Origin: an uncultured Muribaculaceae bacterium
Lineage (GTDB): Bacteria > Bacteroidota > Bacteroidia > Bacteroidales > Muribaculaceae
DNA length: 64,000 nucleotides
Assembly (NCBI GenBank): GCA_944321715.1
Contig: CALUMJ010000004.1
Location: forward strand, 47,456 to 111,455
Direction: 5' to 3'
Position 1 is the first letter of the stretch; each line of letters starts with the position of its first letter. The position numbers were made by a program, and so were the translations under genes. Below are positions 34,801 to 43,308 of the stretch, in pieces. The notes under the pieces were generated by a model, which had not been told where the DNA came from, made no database searches, and was given only the letters and a program-made list of their open reading frames with translations.

Positions 34801-35287
34801 GTATTTCACGCCTGAGATTGCACCCGAAGGCGAAGAGGGCACTGGCGGTTTCATATACTATCCGCTCGAAGAGCTTTCGGAAGGCGAGCATACGTTGCGG
34901 CTCAAGGTGTGGGATACATTTGCAAATTCAAGCGAGCGGACGGTAACGTTCAATGTCATCAACGGCCTTGCCCCAGAGTTATATGAGGTGTATGCCACTC
35001 CTAATCCGGCAAGTACCGAAGCTAATTTCTATCTCCGCCACAACCGCCCCGATGCCTCTATTGTGGTCACTGTATATGTTTACAACCTGATGGGGCAATT
35101 GGTGTGGAGTGCGACCGAGAGCGGACGTAGCGACATGTTTACATCGTTCCCTATCACTTGGGACCTCACCGACATGGCTGGCCGTCGTGTGCCGCGTGGC
35201 ATATATGTATATCGTGCAGGTATCTCGACCGACGGTGTGCATGAAACGACCGATTCGCACAAGATAGCCGTGGCGGCCGAGCAGTGA
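31850..35287 (+). CDS. porU: Type IX secretion system sortase, PorU-like (gingipain-type C25 peptidase)
   Basis: 1145 residues. A hydrophobic signal segment lies at about 5-30. The C25 peptidase core has the catalytic His648 in YVGHGNPVSW and Cys682 in TATCDFSR, followed by GGAVALFSTLRQVG. Before it, residues about 300-400 are beta-rich, and the last 90 residues (YATPNPASTEANFYL ... GRRVPRGIYVYR) form the type-A-like CTD fold. PorU cleaves the C-terminal sorting domain of T9SS cargo at the cell surface and attaches it to A-LPS. Length and domain order match. A second in-frame ATG at 31856 is an equally good start. No other T9SS gene is nearby. Confidence 0.9.
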   Translation: MLMRITLRYVFAVTAWVVSCVFPVNMLALSATHYAENSVLSSGRWVKIAVDDTGIYSISNSTLASWGFSDPASVKVFGYGGAPVSTLLDDEQIDDLPQVPVLRRQSGILFYAQGPTTWRESTVSGFTYKQYQHPYAMQGYYFITDRSDIEPITIDTEAANVGNGEVVNTFIDRVYHESELVSPGETGNYLLGEDFRYTTTQTFSFDLDGLVPGTTVSVLTGFGAATSGSRGSLSFRYNGNLLNSSTSDNISTLSGRYDHVNISTSLKQFTLDTESLDYSISFSCSGSVSVARLDYVTVNYTRSLDMGGASQLLFRSPSDGVASAVYELSNCTDDTHIWDVTASHSPVEVSYVSSGGVARFSPSASGAREYVAFTESGTYQSPTYIGTVANQDLHSEPIPDMLIITPSEFAAAARRVASLHEELDTMRVLVVDHTLIFNEFSSGTPDVMAYRKLAKMFYDRGTSADGHKLGYILLMGRSLYDNRGITAAAQGLDYPRVLMWQTDAGHEELASYSTDDIVATLSDGSSTSNMYSRGMDVSIGRMPVKSADEADDAVDKLEEYVTGQDFGSWKNNVIVLADDEDSAVHMEQADTCITVMEDNGGENYFYNRVYIDAFPINDDGSGNKYPDAKRRLFKLLNDGALVFNYVGHGNPVSWTADGIMTLTDINDNLYYKHIPFLYTATCDFSRLDGSTVSGGELMFLNRRGGAVALFSTLRQVGISRNGVLTESYGRHVFSRDEHGEFLRIGDICRLSKNEVIDDNKLRYILLGDPAMRLAYPTLHAVVETINGIEPTEDNMPEFKAMQTMTVRGAIYDVWGNKDTSFNGAIFPTLYDAEHPVKTNGNGTTGKPFDYNERSNMLAVVKDSVSNGEFEFSINIPSEISSDNYSPALLSLYAYSDDGKEANGSNSDFYVYGYDDTVDTDTVGPNIRVMYLNNSDFTDGGNVNESPLLVAEVYDASGLNFSDSGIGHQMTLLLDNTTTYSDVSSYFTPEIAPEGEEGTGGFIYYPLEELSEGEHTLRLKVWDTFANSSERTVTFNVINGLAPELYEVYATPNPASTEANFYLRHNRPDASIVVTVYVYNLMGQLVWSATESGRSDMFTSFPITWDLTDMAGRRVPRGIYVYRAGISTDGVHETTDSHKIAVAAEQ

Positions 35288-35315
35288 CGCAAAGACATAT
35301 AGCATAAAAAAACAG

Positions 35316-35352
35316 CGGAGGAGCCGAGCCTTAAATTGGCACAGCTCCTCCG
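35316..35352. terminator. Bidirectional terminator between porU and the GH2 gene
   Basis: A 9-bp stem CGGAGGAGC/GCTCCTCCG (35316-35324, 35344-35352) is flanked by an A-run on the left, which is a T-run for leftward transcripts, and by CTTTTA on the right. Confidence 0.75.
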
Positions 35353-35371
35353 TGGCTTTTATGTGGGTGGA

Positions 35372-37807
35372 TTAGAAATTCAATGTCTTTGACCCGAGGG
35401 TGGGCGAGGAGAGAGTGACGGTGTATGAGCCACTTGATGCACGCCGCGGGGCTATGAGCAGCTGTGCCCGACCAGCAAACGTGCTTATTGTGAAATGTTG
35501 ACGGTCGGTTCCGGGAGCAGGGCGTTCGGCCGACTTGAAGCCCGGGTCGCCGTTGCCGTAGCCGAGTATGTCGGCATCGCCAGTGACAGTCACTTCCACC
35601 TCGGTATTGGCATCTGGCACGATGCGTTTGTTGCCGTCGATGAGAGTAATGTCGATTACAGCGAGGTCGCTGCCGTCGCCCCGGTAGGGCGAGTTCCATG
35701 CCGTTGCATCGATGGCTTCGGCCTTGCCGGTGGTTTCGACTGTGGTTTCAATCACTTTTTTGCCGCCACGGTAGCCTGTGGCTTTGATTTTGCCGGGATT
35801 GTAGGTCGCCGTCCATTCAATGTGCCCGTTGCGCGGCATTGGCTTGCGTCCGAGCCGCTTGCCGTTGACAGTCAGCTCCACTTCGTCGCAATTGCTGTAG
35901 GCCCACACTTCCACCGTTTCGCCCTCGTGTCCGTCTAAGTTCCAGTGCGGCAAAATGTGCAGCACCGGCTCGTCGGTCCACCATGCTTTTAGGTAATATG
36001 CCTCGTCCTTGGGGTAACCGCAATAGTCCATCAGTCCGAATTGCGAGCCTGTGGCCGGCCACTTCATCGGGTTTGGCTCACCGCGGTAGTCAAGCCCGGT
36101 CCAGTAGAACAGTCCGCCTAACCATGGGCGTTCGTCATAGAATTTCCAGCCGCGTTCAATTACATTCTTCATGTTTTGTTGCCCGGCTGGCACACGGTTG
36201 ATTGATGCCATCCAGCCACGCACCGAGTCGGTAAAGTAAACGTCGCGCGTTCCGCAACCGCTTGTTTCTTCTGTACCTACGGCACACCATTGCGGATTTT
36301 TTTCATGCAGGCCATTTATGTCGTTTTGTATCAAGTAGTTGTAGCCCTGTACATCTAAGCCGTATATAAGCACGTTCCCGCCAGCGTTGCCGGCAGTGGC
36401 GAGCCTTGTTGAGTCGAAACGATGCACATGGGCGCACATCGAGCGAGCAATTTTTTTGCCGCTTTCGGTTCCCTCGATTGCCCACTCTTCGTTGCCGATG
36501 CTCCACAATATGATACTCGGGTGGTTGCAGTCGCGCTCAATCATGCGTCGCAGCAGTCCGATATGCTCGTCGTTGATGCCCATCAGTCGGTTCTCGTCCA
36601 TCACGAGCATACCCATTTCGTCGCACAAGTCGAGCATTTCGGGCGATGCCGGGTTGTGCGAGCTGCGAATGGCGTTGCTTCCCATCCACTTTAGCCGCTC
36701 GATGCGGTATCGCCACAACTCTCGGTTCACCGCCACGCCCACGCCGGCATGGTCGAGGTGCATATTCGTACCTTTGATTTTCACCACTTTGCCATTGAGC
36801 AAAAATCCGCGTTGCGGGTCGAATTGTATGTTGCGAATGCCCGTGCGTGTGGTGTAGCTGTCGATTTTCGTGCCACTGTCGTCATACACGTCAGTTATGA
36901 CGGTGTAAAGGTATGGGTCGTCTAATTGCCACAAGTGTGGCGACTCGATGGTAAGGCTTTCCACCACCCGTGCTTCATCTTTGGCCTGCACGGTGCAAGT
37001 GGTGCCGGCCGACTGTGCCACTGTCGTGCCGTCGGCATCGAGCAGCCGTTGCTTCACTGTGGCCGTGTGTGCTTCCAAGTGGTCGTTTTTGATTAATGTG
37101 CCAACGTTTACTGTGGCACTGCCATAGTCGGGAGCAATGTCGGCTGTGACTTGCGTGCCGAAGTGCGCCACACGCAGCGGCGAAGTGATGTAAAGCCGCA
37201 CGTTGCCATAAATTCCTGCGCCCTCGTAATACCATCCCTCCTCGGTAGAGGCGTCGGCACGCACGGTCAGCAGGTTGTCGCCGCCATAGTTGAGGTATTC
37301 GGTGAGGTCATAAACCTGCGAGGCATATCCGCTGGGTTCATGGCCAAGGTAGAAGCCGTTGCAAAACACCTGTGCATCGCGGAAAATGGCGTCAAACACC
37401 ACATACACGTGCTTGCCCTCGGCCTCCTTGTCGATGGTGAAATGCTTTCGATACCAGCCCACGCTGTTCTCGGGATATTTCCAGCCTACCATTTTGTAGC
37501 CGTGGCTGTGGCTTGCCTCGCCGCTGAATGGCAAGTCCACCACCCAGTCGTGTGGCAAGTCCACATCGTTCCATCGGCTGTCGTCGAACTTGTCGAGGAT
37601 AGGGCTTGTAGCCTGAAATGTGGCTTGCACCTTCGACAGATATGTAAAATACTCGGTGCCGTGTGTGAAATCTTGCTGCATGTCGGCAGCATTGCCGAGC
37701 GAGAATTTCCACCCCGGGTTCATGTCGATGTAGCTGCGCGGAGCTATAGCCCACGCCGCCGAAACGATTCCTGTTGCAATAAAAAATAGAAGCAGTAGCC
37801 TTTTCAT
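35372..37807 (-). CDS. GH2-family glycoside hydrolase (beta-galactosidase-like), secreted
   Basis: 811 residues with a signal peptide cut near AAWA-IAPR (about residue 20). Domain order is the jelly-roll sugar-binding domain (PHDWVVDLPF, YRKHFTIDKEAEG), an Ig-like domain, the TIM barrel with acid/base Glu in LWSIGNEEW and probable nucleophile Glu in GTEETSGCGTRD, a DUF4982-like domain (about 610-680, VEVWAYSNCDEVELTVNGKR) and a C-terminal beta domain. GH2 enzymes remove terminal beta-galactose, glucuronate or mannose; the exact substrate cannot be read. It is divergent from a SusCDE operon and is probably the exo-enzyme of that glycan locus. Confidence 0.9.
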   Translation of the reverse strand: MKRLLLLFFIATGIVSAAWAIAPRSYIDMNPGWKFSLGNAADMQQDFTHGTEYFTYLSKVQATFQATSPILDKFDDSRWNDVDLPHDWVVDLPFSGEASHSHGYKMVGWKYPENSVGWYRKHFTIDKEAEGKHVYVVFDAIFRDAQVFCNGFYLGHEPSGYASQVYDLTEYLNYGGDNLLTVRADASTEEGWYYEGAGIYGNVRLYITSPLRVAHFGTQVTADIAPDYGSATVNVGTLIKNDHLEAHTATVKQRLLDADGTTVAQSAGTTCTVQAKDEARVVESLTIESPHLWQLDDPYLYTVITDVYDDSGTKIDSYTTRTGIRNIQFDPQRGFLLNGKVVKIKGTNMHLDHAGVGVAVNRELWRYRIERLKWMGSNAIRSSHNPASPEMLDLCDEMGMLVMDENRLMGINDEHIGLLRRMIERDCNHPSIILWSIGNEEWAIEGTESGKKIARSMCAHVHRFDSTRLATAGNAGGNVLIYGLDVQGYNYLIQNDINGLHEKNPQWCAVGTEETSGCGTRDVYFTDSVRGWMASINRVPAGQQNMKNVIERGWKFYDERPWLGGLFYWTGLDYRGEPNPMKWPATGSQFGLMDYCGYPKDEAYYLKAWWTDEPVLHILPHWNLDGHEGETVEVWAYSNCDEVELTVNGKRLGRKPMPRNGHIEWTATYNPGKIKATGYRGGKKVIETTVETTGKAEAIDATAWNSPYRGDGSDLAVIDITLIDGNKRIVPDANTEVEVTVTGDADILGYGNGDPGFKSAERPAPGTDRQHFTISTFAGRAQLLIAPRRASSGSYTVTLSSPTLGSKTLNF

Positions 37808-37832
37808 GATTTTTTGCTTTTTTTGTTTTATG

Positions 37833-37865
37833 CAAATATAACGAATCGCCTATGTATGGGGCAAC
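37833..37865 (-). promoter_or_regulatory. Promoter of the GH2 gene
   Basis: On the minus strand the -7 box TATATTTG (37840-37833) is preceded by a -33-like GTTG (37865-37862) after 21 nt. Confidence 0.5.
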
Positions 37866-38103
37866 GCACCGTCACAATAGTATCATAAAATGGTAAAAAA
37901 GTGTAAAACACTGCCAAAATGCAACCGTTGCGCCCATATATGCGACATTGTAGCTGTCAATGCGGCAGCAGAGTGTCAAAATGCCCTTGCCAGCGTGTGT
38001 GTAGGGTGGCGGCGGCATGGTTCGTGAGGTTGTTTTGCCTCTATATTATTAATGTGTATAGCCCGGTAAATTATACTTTTCTTGCAAAAAGTTGTATTTT
38101 TTG

Positions 38104-38134
38104 TTTGTTTTTTGTTGAGAAATACTTAGTTTTG
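38104..38134 (+). promoter_or_regulatory. Promoter of the SusCDE operon
   Basis: TTTG (38104-38107), 19 nt, TAGTTTTG (38127-38134): consensus boxes and spacing. The predicted start near 38141 gives an unusually long 5' leader of about 260 nt before the SusC gene, containing one short frame. Confidence 0.7.
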
Positions 38135-38240
38135 CATCTGCTAATGCACACCTTGTGGCATATAAGGGCGCAAGGTGGTCAAAATGAATAACAGGCATCG
38201 GGCCTTGAAGAACCTATGATTTATGGTAAAGATACAACGC

Positions 38241-38327
38241 ATGAAAACGACCAAAAACAAGCGTACTGCACACTTACGAGTGGTCGAAATTGCCGCCAGT
38301 GTGGAGAAATCCCTCATAACATCATAG
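38241..38327 (+). CDS. Possible 28-residue leader peptide in the SusC 5' region
   Basis: A short frame MKTTKNKRTAHLRVVE...SLITS* lies wholly within the predicted leader of the SusC mRNA, 75 nt before its start. It is basic, with no hydrophobic segment. It could be a regulatory upstream frame or chance; there is no independent support. Confidence 0.3.
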   Translation: MKTTKNKRTAHLRVVEIAASVEKSLITS

Positions 38328-38401
38328 GCTGTATTGTGACCGACTATATTAGAATTATATAAATTTAAAAAACCCAAATGTAAAACTAAAAACAATCTTG
38401 C

Positions 38402-41400
38402 ATGAAGACCATTTGTTATCAAATGACACGGAAGATGTGGCTTGCAATGCTCATGGCATTGTGTATCGCGCTTCCAGCTTTAGCGCAGAAGACGACCGTA
38501 CAAGGTACGGTAGTTGACCCCGCGGGCGAGCCGTTAATCGGTGCCAGCGTCATTGCGCAAGGCACCACGACGGGTGTCGCAACAGATTTTGATGGGCATT
38601 TTGCCATCCAAGTTGACCCAAATGCCACTCTGGTGGTTTCCTACGTGGGTTATGAACCAACTACCGTAGCTGTAAACGGACAGACCAACATCACCGTAAC
38701 GCTGAAAGAAAGCGCGTTGATGCTCGAAGAGGTTGTGGCCATCGGTTATGGTACTGTGAAGAAAGAAGACGCTACTGGTTCGGTGGCAACCGTGAAGCCC
38801 ACCGAAATAGCTGCCGGGCTTTCGTCGTCGGTTCAAGACCTGCTCGTCGGCCAAACGCCTGGTGTGGTAGTTACTCCATCGGCAGGGCCTGAAGGCTCGG
38901 GTACAATCCGTATCCGTGGTGGTTCGTCGCTGAACGCCAGCAACGACCCTCTGATTGTGCTCGACGGTGTGCCATTGAGCAACCAGGGTACACAAGGTAT
39001 GGGTAACGCCCTTGCCATGATTTCGCCCGACAACATCGAGACGATGACTATCTTGAAAGACGCTTCGGCCACTGCCATCTATGGTAGCCGCGCATCAAAC
39101 GGTGTAATCATCATCACCACCAAGAAAGGCCAAGCTGGCAAGGTGCAAGTTAACTTCACCGCCAACATGACCGTGCAGACCGCCCGCAAGACGTGGGATG
39201 TGCTCACTGGCGACGAATATCGCCAAGTGATGACTAACTACTGGGGCGAAGGCAGCCCTGCCGCACAGGCACTTGGCACAGCCAATACCGACTGGCAGGA
39301 CGAAGTGCTTCGCACCACGGTTTCGCACGACTATAGCTTGAGCGTCGGTGGTAAAGCCGGTTTCTTGCCCTATCGTGTCGCAGTTACTTACACTGGCAAC
39401 AGCGGTATCATTCGCAACACGTCGATGGACCGTGTAACTGCCGGCATCAACCTTACTCCGGAATTCTTTGACGGCAAGCTGAAAGTGCAAGCCAACGTCA
39501 AGGGATACTATATCGAAAACGAGTTTGCCGACACAGGCAGTGCCGTAGGCGGCGCACTTGCAGCCGACCCAACCCACAGCCCATACACCAATTATATAAT
39601 GGACGACTCGTCGGTGGGCACGCTGTTCAACGGTTACACGTCGCAAATGAACGGTGACCAGTTCAACATCAACGGTGTTAACAACCCGGTGGCAGCTATC
39701 GAGCAACGCTCGGACATTGCCAAGGTATGGCGTAGCAACGGTAACTTGCAACTCGACTACGCATTGCACTTCTTGCCCGAATTGCGCCTCAACCTTAACC
39801 TCGGTTACGACATAAGCAAGACCAACGAACACACGCTCACCGCTGGCAACGCTCCAGCCATGTGGGATGCCAACTATCAGGATGGTGCTGGTACTGACTA
39901 CTATGTTTACCAACAACGCGCCAACACCTTGCTCGACTTCTATGCCAACTATAAGAAGTATTTCGAGGTCATCAAGTCGGACATCGACGTGACTGCCGGT
40001 TACTCTTGGCAATATTTCTACAGCAAGGGCCACAACAATGGCACATTGTTCACCACTCCGGGTTATATCACTTCGCAAGTGGGAACCGATGAAAACGGCA
40101 ATCCTATTTATAATCTCAGCTATGGCACCGACCGCACAGGTCAAACCTACCGCAATCCTGAAGAATCGTATTGGAAGAACCATTATCAATTGGTTTCGTT
40201 CTTCGGACGTTTGAACTACACGCTTATGAACCGTTACTTGTTGACATTCACGATGCGTGGTGATGGTACTTCGCGTTTCTCGGAGGATAATCGCTGGGGC
40301 GTATTCCCATCAGTAGCCCTCGGCTGGAAGATTTCGGACGAAGCATTCATGGAAAGCACCAAGGACTGGATGAACGAGTTCAAGTTGCGCCTCGGTTGGG
40401 GTGTCACTGGTCAGCAAGACCTTGGCGACAACTACTTCCCCTACATGGCCATCTACCAACAATCTACTGCCGGTTCTTACTATCCATGGCTTGACGGACG
40501 TGACGGCTACATGTCAACGCTTTATCCGCAAGGTTACGATGCCAACCTCAAGTGGGAGGAAACTACCACTTGGAATGCCGGTTTGGACTTCGGTTTCTTG
40601 AACAACCGCATCACTGCATCGCTTGACTGGTACTATCGTGAAACTAAGGACTTGCTTAGCTACGTGACAGTGCCTGTAGGTTCGACCACTACCAACATGC
40701 TCAACCAGAATATCGGTACACTCGAAAACATGGGTGTTGAATTTGGTATCACCGCCCGCCCGATTGTAACCAAGGACTTCACTTGGACGCTCACCTACAA
40801 TGTTGCATGGAACCGCAACGAAATCACCAAGTTGAACAACGATGGCTCGTTTGTGACAACCGGTGGTATTTCGGGTGGTACTGGTAACACAGTTCAAGTA
40901 CACGCAGTAGGTCACCCAGCCAACTCGTTCTTCCTGTATGAGCAAGTGTATGATGCCAATGGCAACCCAATCGAGGGCGTATTTGTTGACCAAGACAAGG
41001 ATGGCGACATCGACAACGACGACAAGGTCATCAACAAGAGTCCCGACCCGAAGGTAACAATGACATTCGGCTCGACATTCAACTACAAGAATTGGGACTT
41101 CGGTTTCAATCTCCGTGCCAGCATAGGCAACTATGTATATGCCAACGTGCATGCTGAGCGTTCGGTACTCAACCGCACCTATCAGAATGCCGGCTTGAGC
41201 AACCTCATCGACAGCGACTTCTACTTCGACGGTTCGCTCACCACGGCTAACCTCTATATGAGCGACTACTGGTTGCGTAACGGTAGCTTCTTGCGTTGCG
41301 AGAACATCACCATCGGCTACACTTGGCCATCGTTGTTGAAAGACCAGCTCCGCCTGCGCCTCTACGGTGCCGTGCAGAACCCGTTTGTCATCACCAAGTA

Positions 41401-41494
41401 TGACGGTCTTGACCCCGAAGTTTACGGCGGTATCGACAACAACGTATATCCGCGTCCTGTTACGTTCAACCTTGGCGTAGTTGCGACATTCTAA
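38402..41494 (+). CDS. SusC-family TonB-dependent outer-membrane transporter
   Basis: 1030 residues. The signal peptide ends at PALA-Q (about residue 28). A CarboxypepD_reg-like Ig domain follows (VQGTVVDPAGEPLIGASVIA), then the TonB-box region, the plug (VVAIGYGTVKKEDATGSV; IRIRGGSSLNASNDPLIVLDG; ATAIYGSRASNGVIIITTKKG), a 22-strand barrel and a terminal aromatic residue (GVVATF). It imports oligosaccharides bound by its SusD partner, using TonB energy. No anti-sigma binding N-terminal extension is present, so control is not of the trans-envelope sigma type. It is followed by SusD and SusE genes. Confidence 0.95.
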   Translation: MKTICYQMTRKMWLAMLMALCIALPALAQKTTVQGTVVDPAGEPLIGASVIAQGTTTGVATDFDGHFAIQVDPNATLVVSYVGYEPTTVAVNGQTNITVTLKESALMLEEVVAIGYGTVKKEDATGSVATVKPTEIAAGLSSSVQDLLVGQTPGVVVTPSAGPEGSGTIRIRGGSSLNASNDPLIVLDGVPLSNQGTQGMGNALAMISPDNIETMTILKDASATAIYGSRASNGVIIITTKKGQAGKVQVNFTANMTVQTARKTWDVLTGDEYRQVMTNYWGEGSPAAQALGTANTDWQDEVLRTTVSHDYSLSVGGKAGFLPYRVAVTYTGNSGIIRNTSMDRVTAGINLTPEFFDGKLKVQANVKGYYIENEFADTGSAVGGALAADPTHSPYTNYIMDDSSVGTLFNGYTSQMNGDQFNINGVNNPVAAIEQRSDIAKVWRSNGNLQLDYALHFLPELRLNLNLGYDISKTNEHTLTAGNAPAMWDANYQDGAGTDYYVYQQRANTLLDFYANYKKYFEVIKSDIDVTAGYSWQYFYSKGHNNGTLFTTPGYITSQVGTDENGNPIYNLSYGTDRTGQTYRNPEESYWKNHYQLVSFFGRLNYTLMNRYLLTFTMRGDGTSRFSEDNRWGVFPSVALGWKISDEAFMESTKDWMNEFKLRLGWGVTGQQDLGDNYFPYMAIYQQSTAGSYYPWLDGRDGYMSTLYPQGYDANLKWEETTTWNAGLDFGFLNNRITASLDWYYRETKDLLSYVTVPVGSTTTNMLNQNIGTLENMGVEFGITARPIVTKDFTWTLTYNVAWNRNEITKLNNDGSFVTTGGISGGTGNTVQVHAVGHPANSFFLYEQVYDANGNPIEGVFVDQDKDGDIDNDDKVINKSPDPKVTMTFGSTFNYKNWDFGFNLRASIGNYVYANVHAERSVLNRTYQNAGLSNLIDSDFYFDGSLTTANLYMSDYWLRNGSFLRCENITIGYTWPSLLKDQLRLRLYGAVQNPFVITKYDGLDPEVYGGIDNNVYPRPVTFNLGVVATF

Positions 41495-41544
41495 TGCTTA
41501 CATAGCACAGTAAAACGTTTAATCAAAAAGCAGAAACGAATTTT

Positions 41545-43281
41545 ATGAAATCTTTAAGTAAAATATTTTCAGTCCTTGGCGTTTCACTTGCATTAGGCTT
41601 GTCGTCATGCGTGGGCGACCTGGACTTGCTGCCAAATGACCCCAACTCGTTGACAGCAGACAAGTTTGCCGAAAATCCCGAAGAGTATCTCATGCAGGTA
41701 ATGGCAAAATGCTACTCGGGCATGGCAGTTTCGGGCCAGACAGGTCCCGACGGTTCGAGCGACATCTCGGGCCTTGACGGCGGTACAAGCCAATACACCC
41801 GTGCCTTGTATATGTTGCAGGAGTTCACTACCGATGAGTCGAAGTGGATTTGGCCCGATGCAGGTGTGGTTGACTTGAACACCAACACTTGGGGTAACGG
41901 TAACGTGAACATATTCGGTACTTATAGCCGTCTTTACGTGCATATTGCCATTTGCAACGACTTCTTGCGCTTGTGCGACAACCTTGGCACATACGGCATC
42001 TCGCCCGATGCTGAATTGCAAGCTACGATTGACCAATACAAGCTCGAAGCCCGTGCATTGCGCGCCATGAGCTACTACTGGGCTCTCGACCTGTTTGGCA
42101 ACGCCAGCTTCATCGACGAAACTTCACCTGCCGGCACATCGCCAGTGCAATACACCCGCCAGCAGCTTTACGACTGGCTCGTGACCGAGCTTGAAGACCT
42201 TGTCAACACGTTCCCGACCACTACGCCCATCTATGGCCGCGTAGGCATCGACGGTGTTGAAGCCCTGCTTGCCCGCGTTTACCTCAATGCCGAGGTTTAC
42301 ACAGGCACCGCAGCCTACGACAAGTGCTCGCAACACTGTGCCAACATTATCGCCCGTCACCAGGGCGAGGGCTTCCGTGGTTCGGGGCTTGCTCCGGTTT
42401 ATATGTACCTCTTCTGCGGCGACAACGATGAGTATATGCCCGGCGGTGGCGGTGTGAACGAAATCCTTTGGGGTATTCCATACGACAGCGAAAATATCCA
42501 ACCATACGGTGGTACAATGTTCCTCTGCGCAGCTGGTATATCTAACCTGACTTGGGCCGACAACAACGCCATCATGACCGCTACCGATTATGGTATGTCG
42601 GCACAATGGGGCTGTATGCACGCTACTTCGCAATTTGCCGACAAGTTTGAGAGCAACGATGATGTACGCTGGTCGATGTGGTGCAAGGAAGCGCAAGGCT
42701 TCAACAAAGCCAACACGGGCTTTTCGACATTCACCGACGGCTATGGCGTGGTTAAGTTCACTAACCTGCTCAAGGGCAACGTTACCGACCCGAGCGGATG
42801 GAGTCGCGACAACAATGGTGTCAATAGCAACAACTGGAGCAGTGCCAACGGTGGCGTATATGCTACCGACGGCTCGGCTGCTCGTGCCGACAACTTCCCC
42901 GACACCGACCTGCCACTTATTCGCCTTGCCGATGTTTACTTGATGTACACCGAGTCTTATATCATGGGCAATGCAGGCGATGCCACCAGCGCGCTCAACT
43001 ATGTGAACTTGGTACGCGCCCGTGCAAATGAAACTAACTGGACAGCAAGCGACCTCACAGCCGACAACATCCTCGATGAGCGTTGCCGCGAGCTTTACTG
43101 GGAGCTTACCCGCCGCAGCGACCTTGTGCGCCATGGTAAGTTCTCGGGTGGCACATACAACTGGTCGTGGAAGAACAACGAGCCCAACGGTGCAAGCATC
43201 GGCACCCACATGGACCTCTTCCCAATCCCGGCTAACGTGATTTCGGCTCAACCTGAATTCGTACAGAATCCGAACTATTAA
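41545..43281 (+). CDS. SusD-family glycan-binding lipoprotein
   Basis: 578 residues. The lipoprotein signal ends in LSSC (Cys near residue 22). The TPR-rich SusD fold is recognisable from EARALRAMSYYWALDLFGN, GVEALLARVYLNAEVY and the end region IRLADVYLMYTESYIM and ILDERCRELYWELTRRSDLVRHG (split for length). It caps the SusC barrel at the cell surface and binds the glycan. It starts 50 bp after the SusC gene. Confidence 0.95.
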   Translation: MKSLSKIFSVLGVSLALGLSSCVGDLDLLPNDPNSLTADKFAENPEEYLMQVMAKCYSGMAVSGQTGPDGSSDISGLDGGTSQYTRALYMLQEFTTDESKWIWPDAGVVDLNTNTWGNGNVNIFGTYSRLYVHIAICNDFLRLCDNLGTYGISPDAELQATIDQYKLEARALRAMSYYWALDLFGNASFIDETSPAGTSPVQYTRQQLYDWLVTELEDLVNTFPTTTPIYGRVGIDGVEALLARVYLNAEVYTGTAAYDKCSQHCANIIARHQGEGFRGSGLAPVYMYLFCGDNDEYMPGGGGVNEILWGIPYDSENIQPYGGTMFLCAAGISNLTWADNNAIMTATDYGMSAQWGCMHATSQFADKFESNDDVRWSMWCKEAQGFNKANTGFSTFTDGYGVVKFTNLLKGNVTDPSGWSRDNNGVNSNNWSSANGGVYATDGSAARADNFPDTDLPLIRLADVYLMYTESYIMGNAGDATSALNYVNLVRARANETNWTASDLTADNILDERCRELYWELTRRSDLVRHGKFSGGTYNWSWKNNEPNGASIGTHMDLFPIPANVISAQPEFVQNPNY

Positions 43282-43308
43282 TTCATATAATAAAAGTGGA
43301 TTATTCAC

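Noticed and set aside
39095-40189. Long open frame (364 codons) on the minus strand
   Set aside because: It lies fully inside the SusC-family gene. The protein is of low complexity with no family features; it arises from the codon bias of the real gene.
42124-43308. 394-codon minus-strand frame
   Set aside because: Antisense to the SusD-family gene with no recognisable domain.
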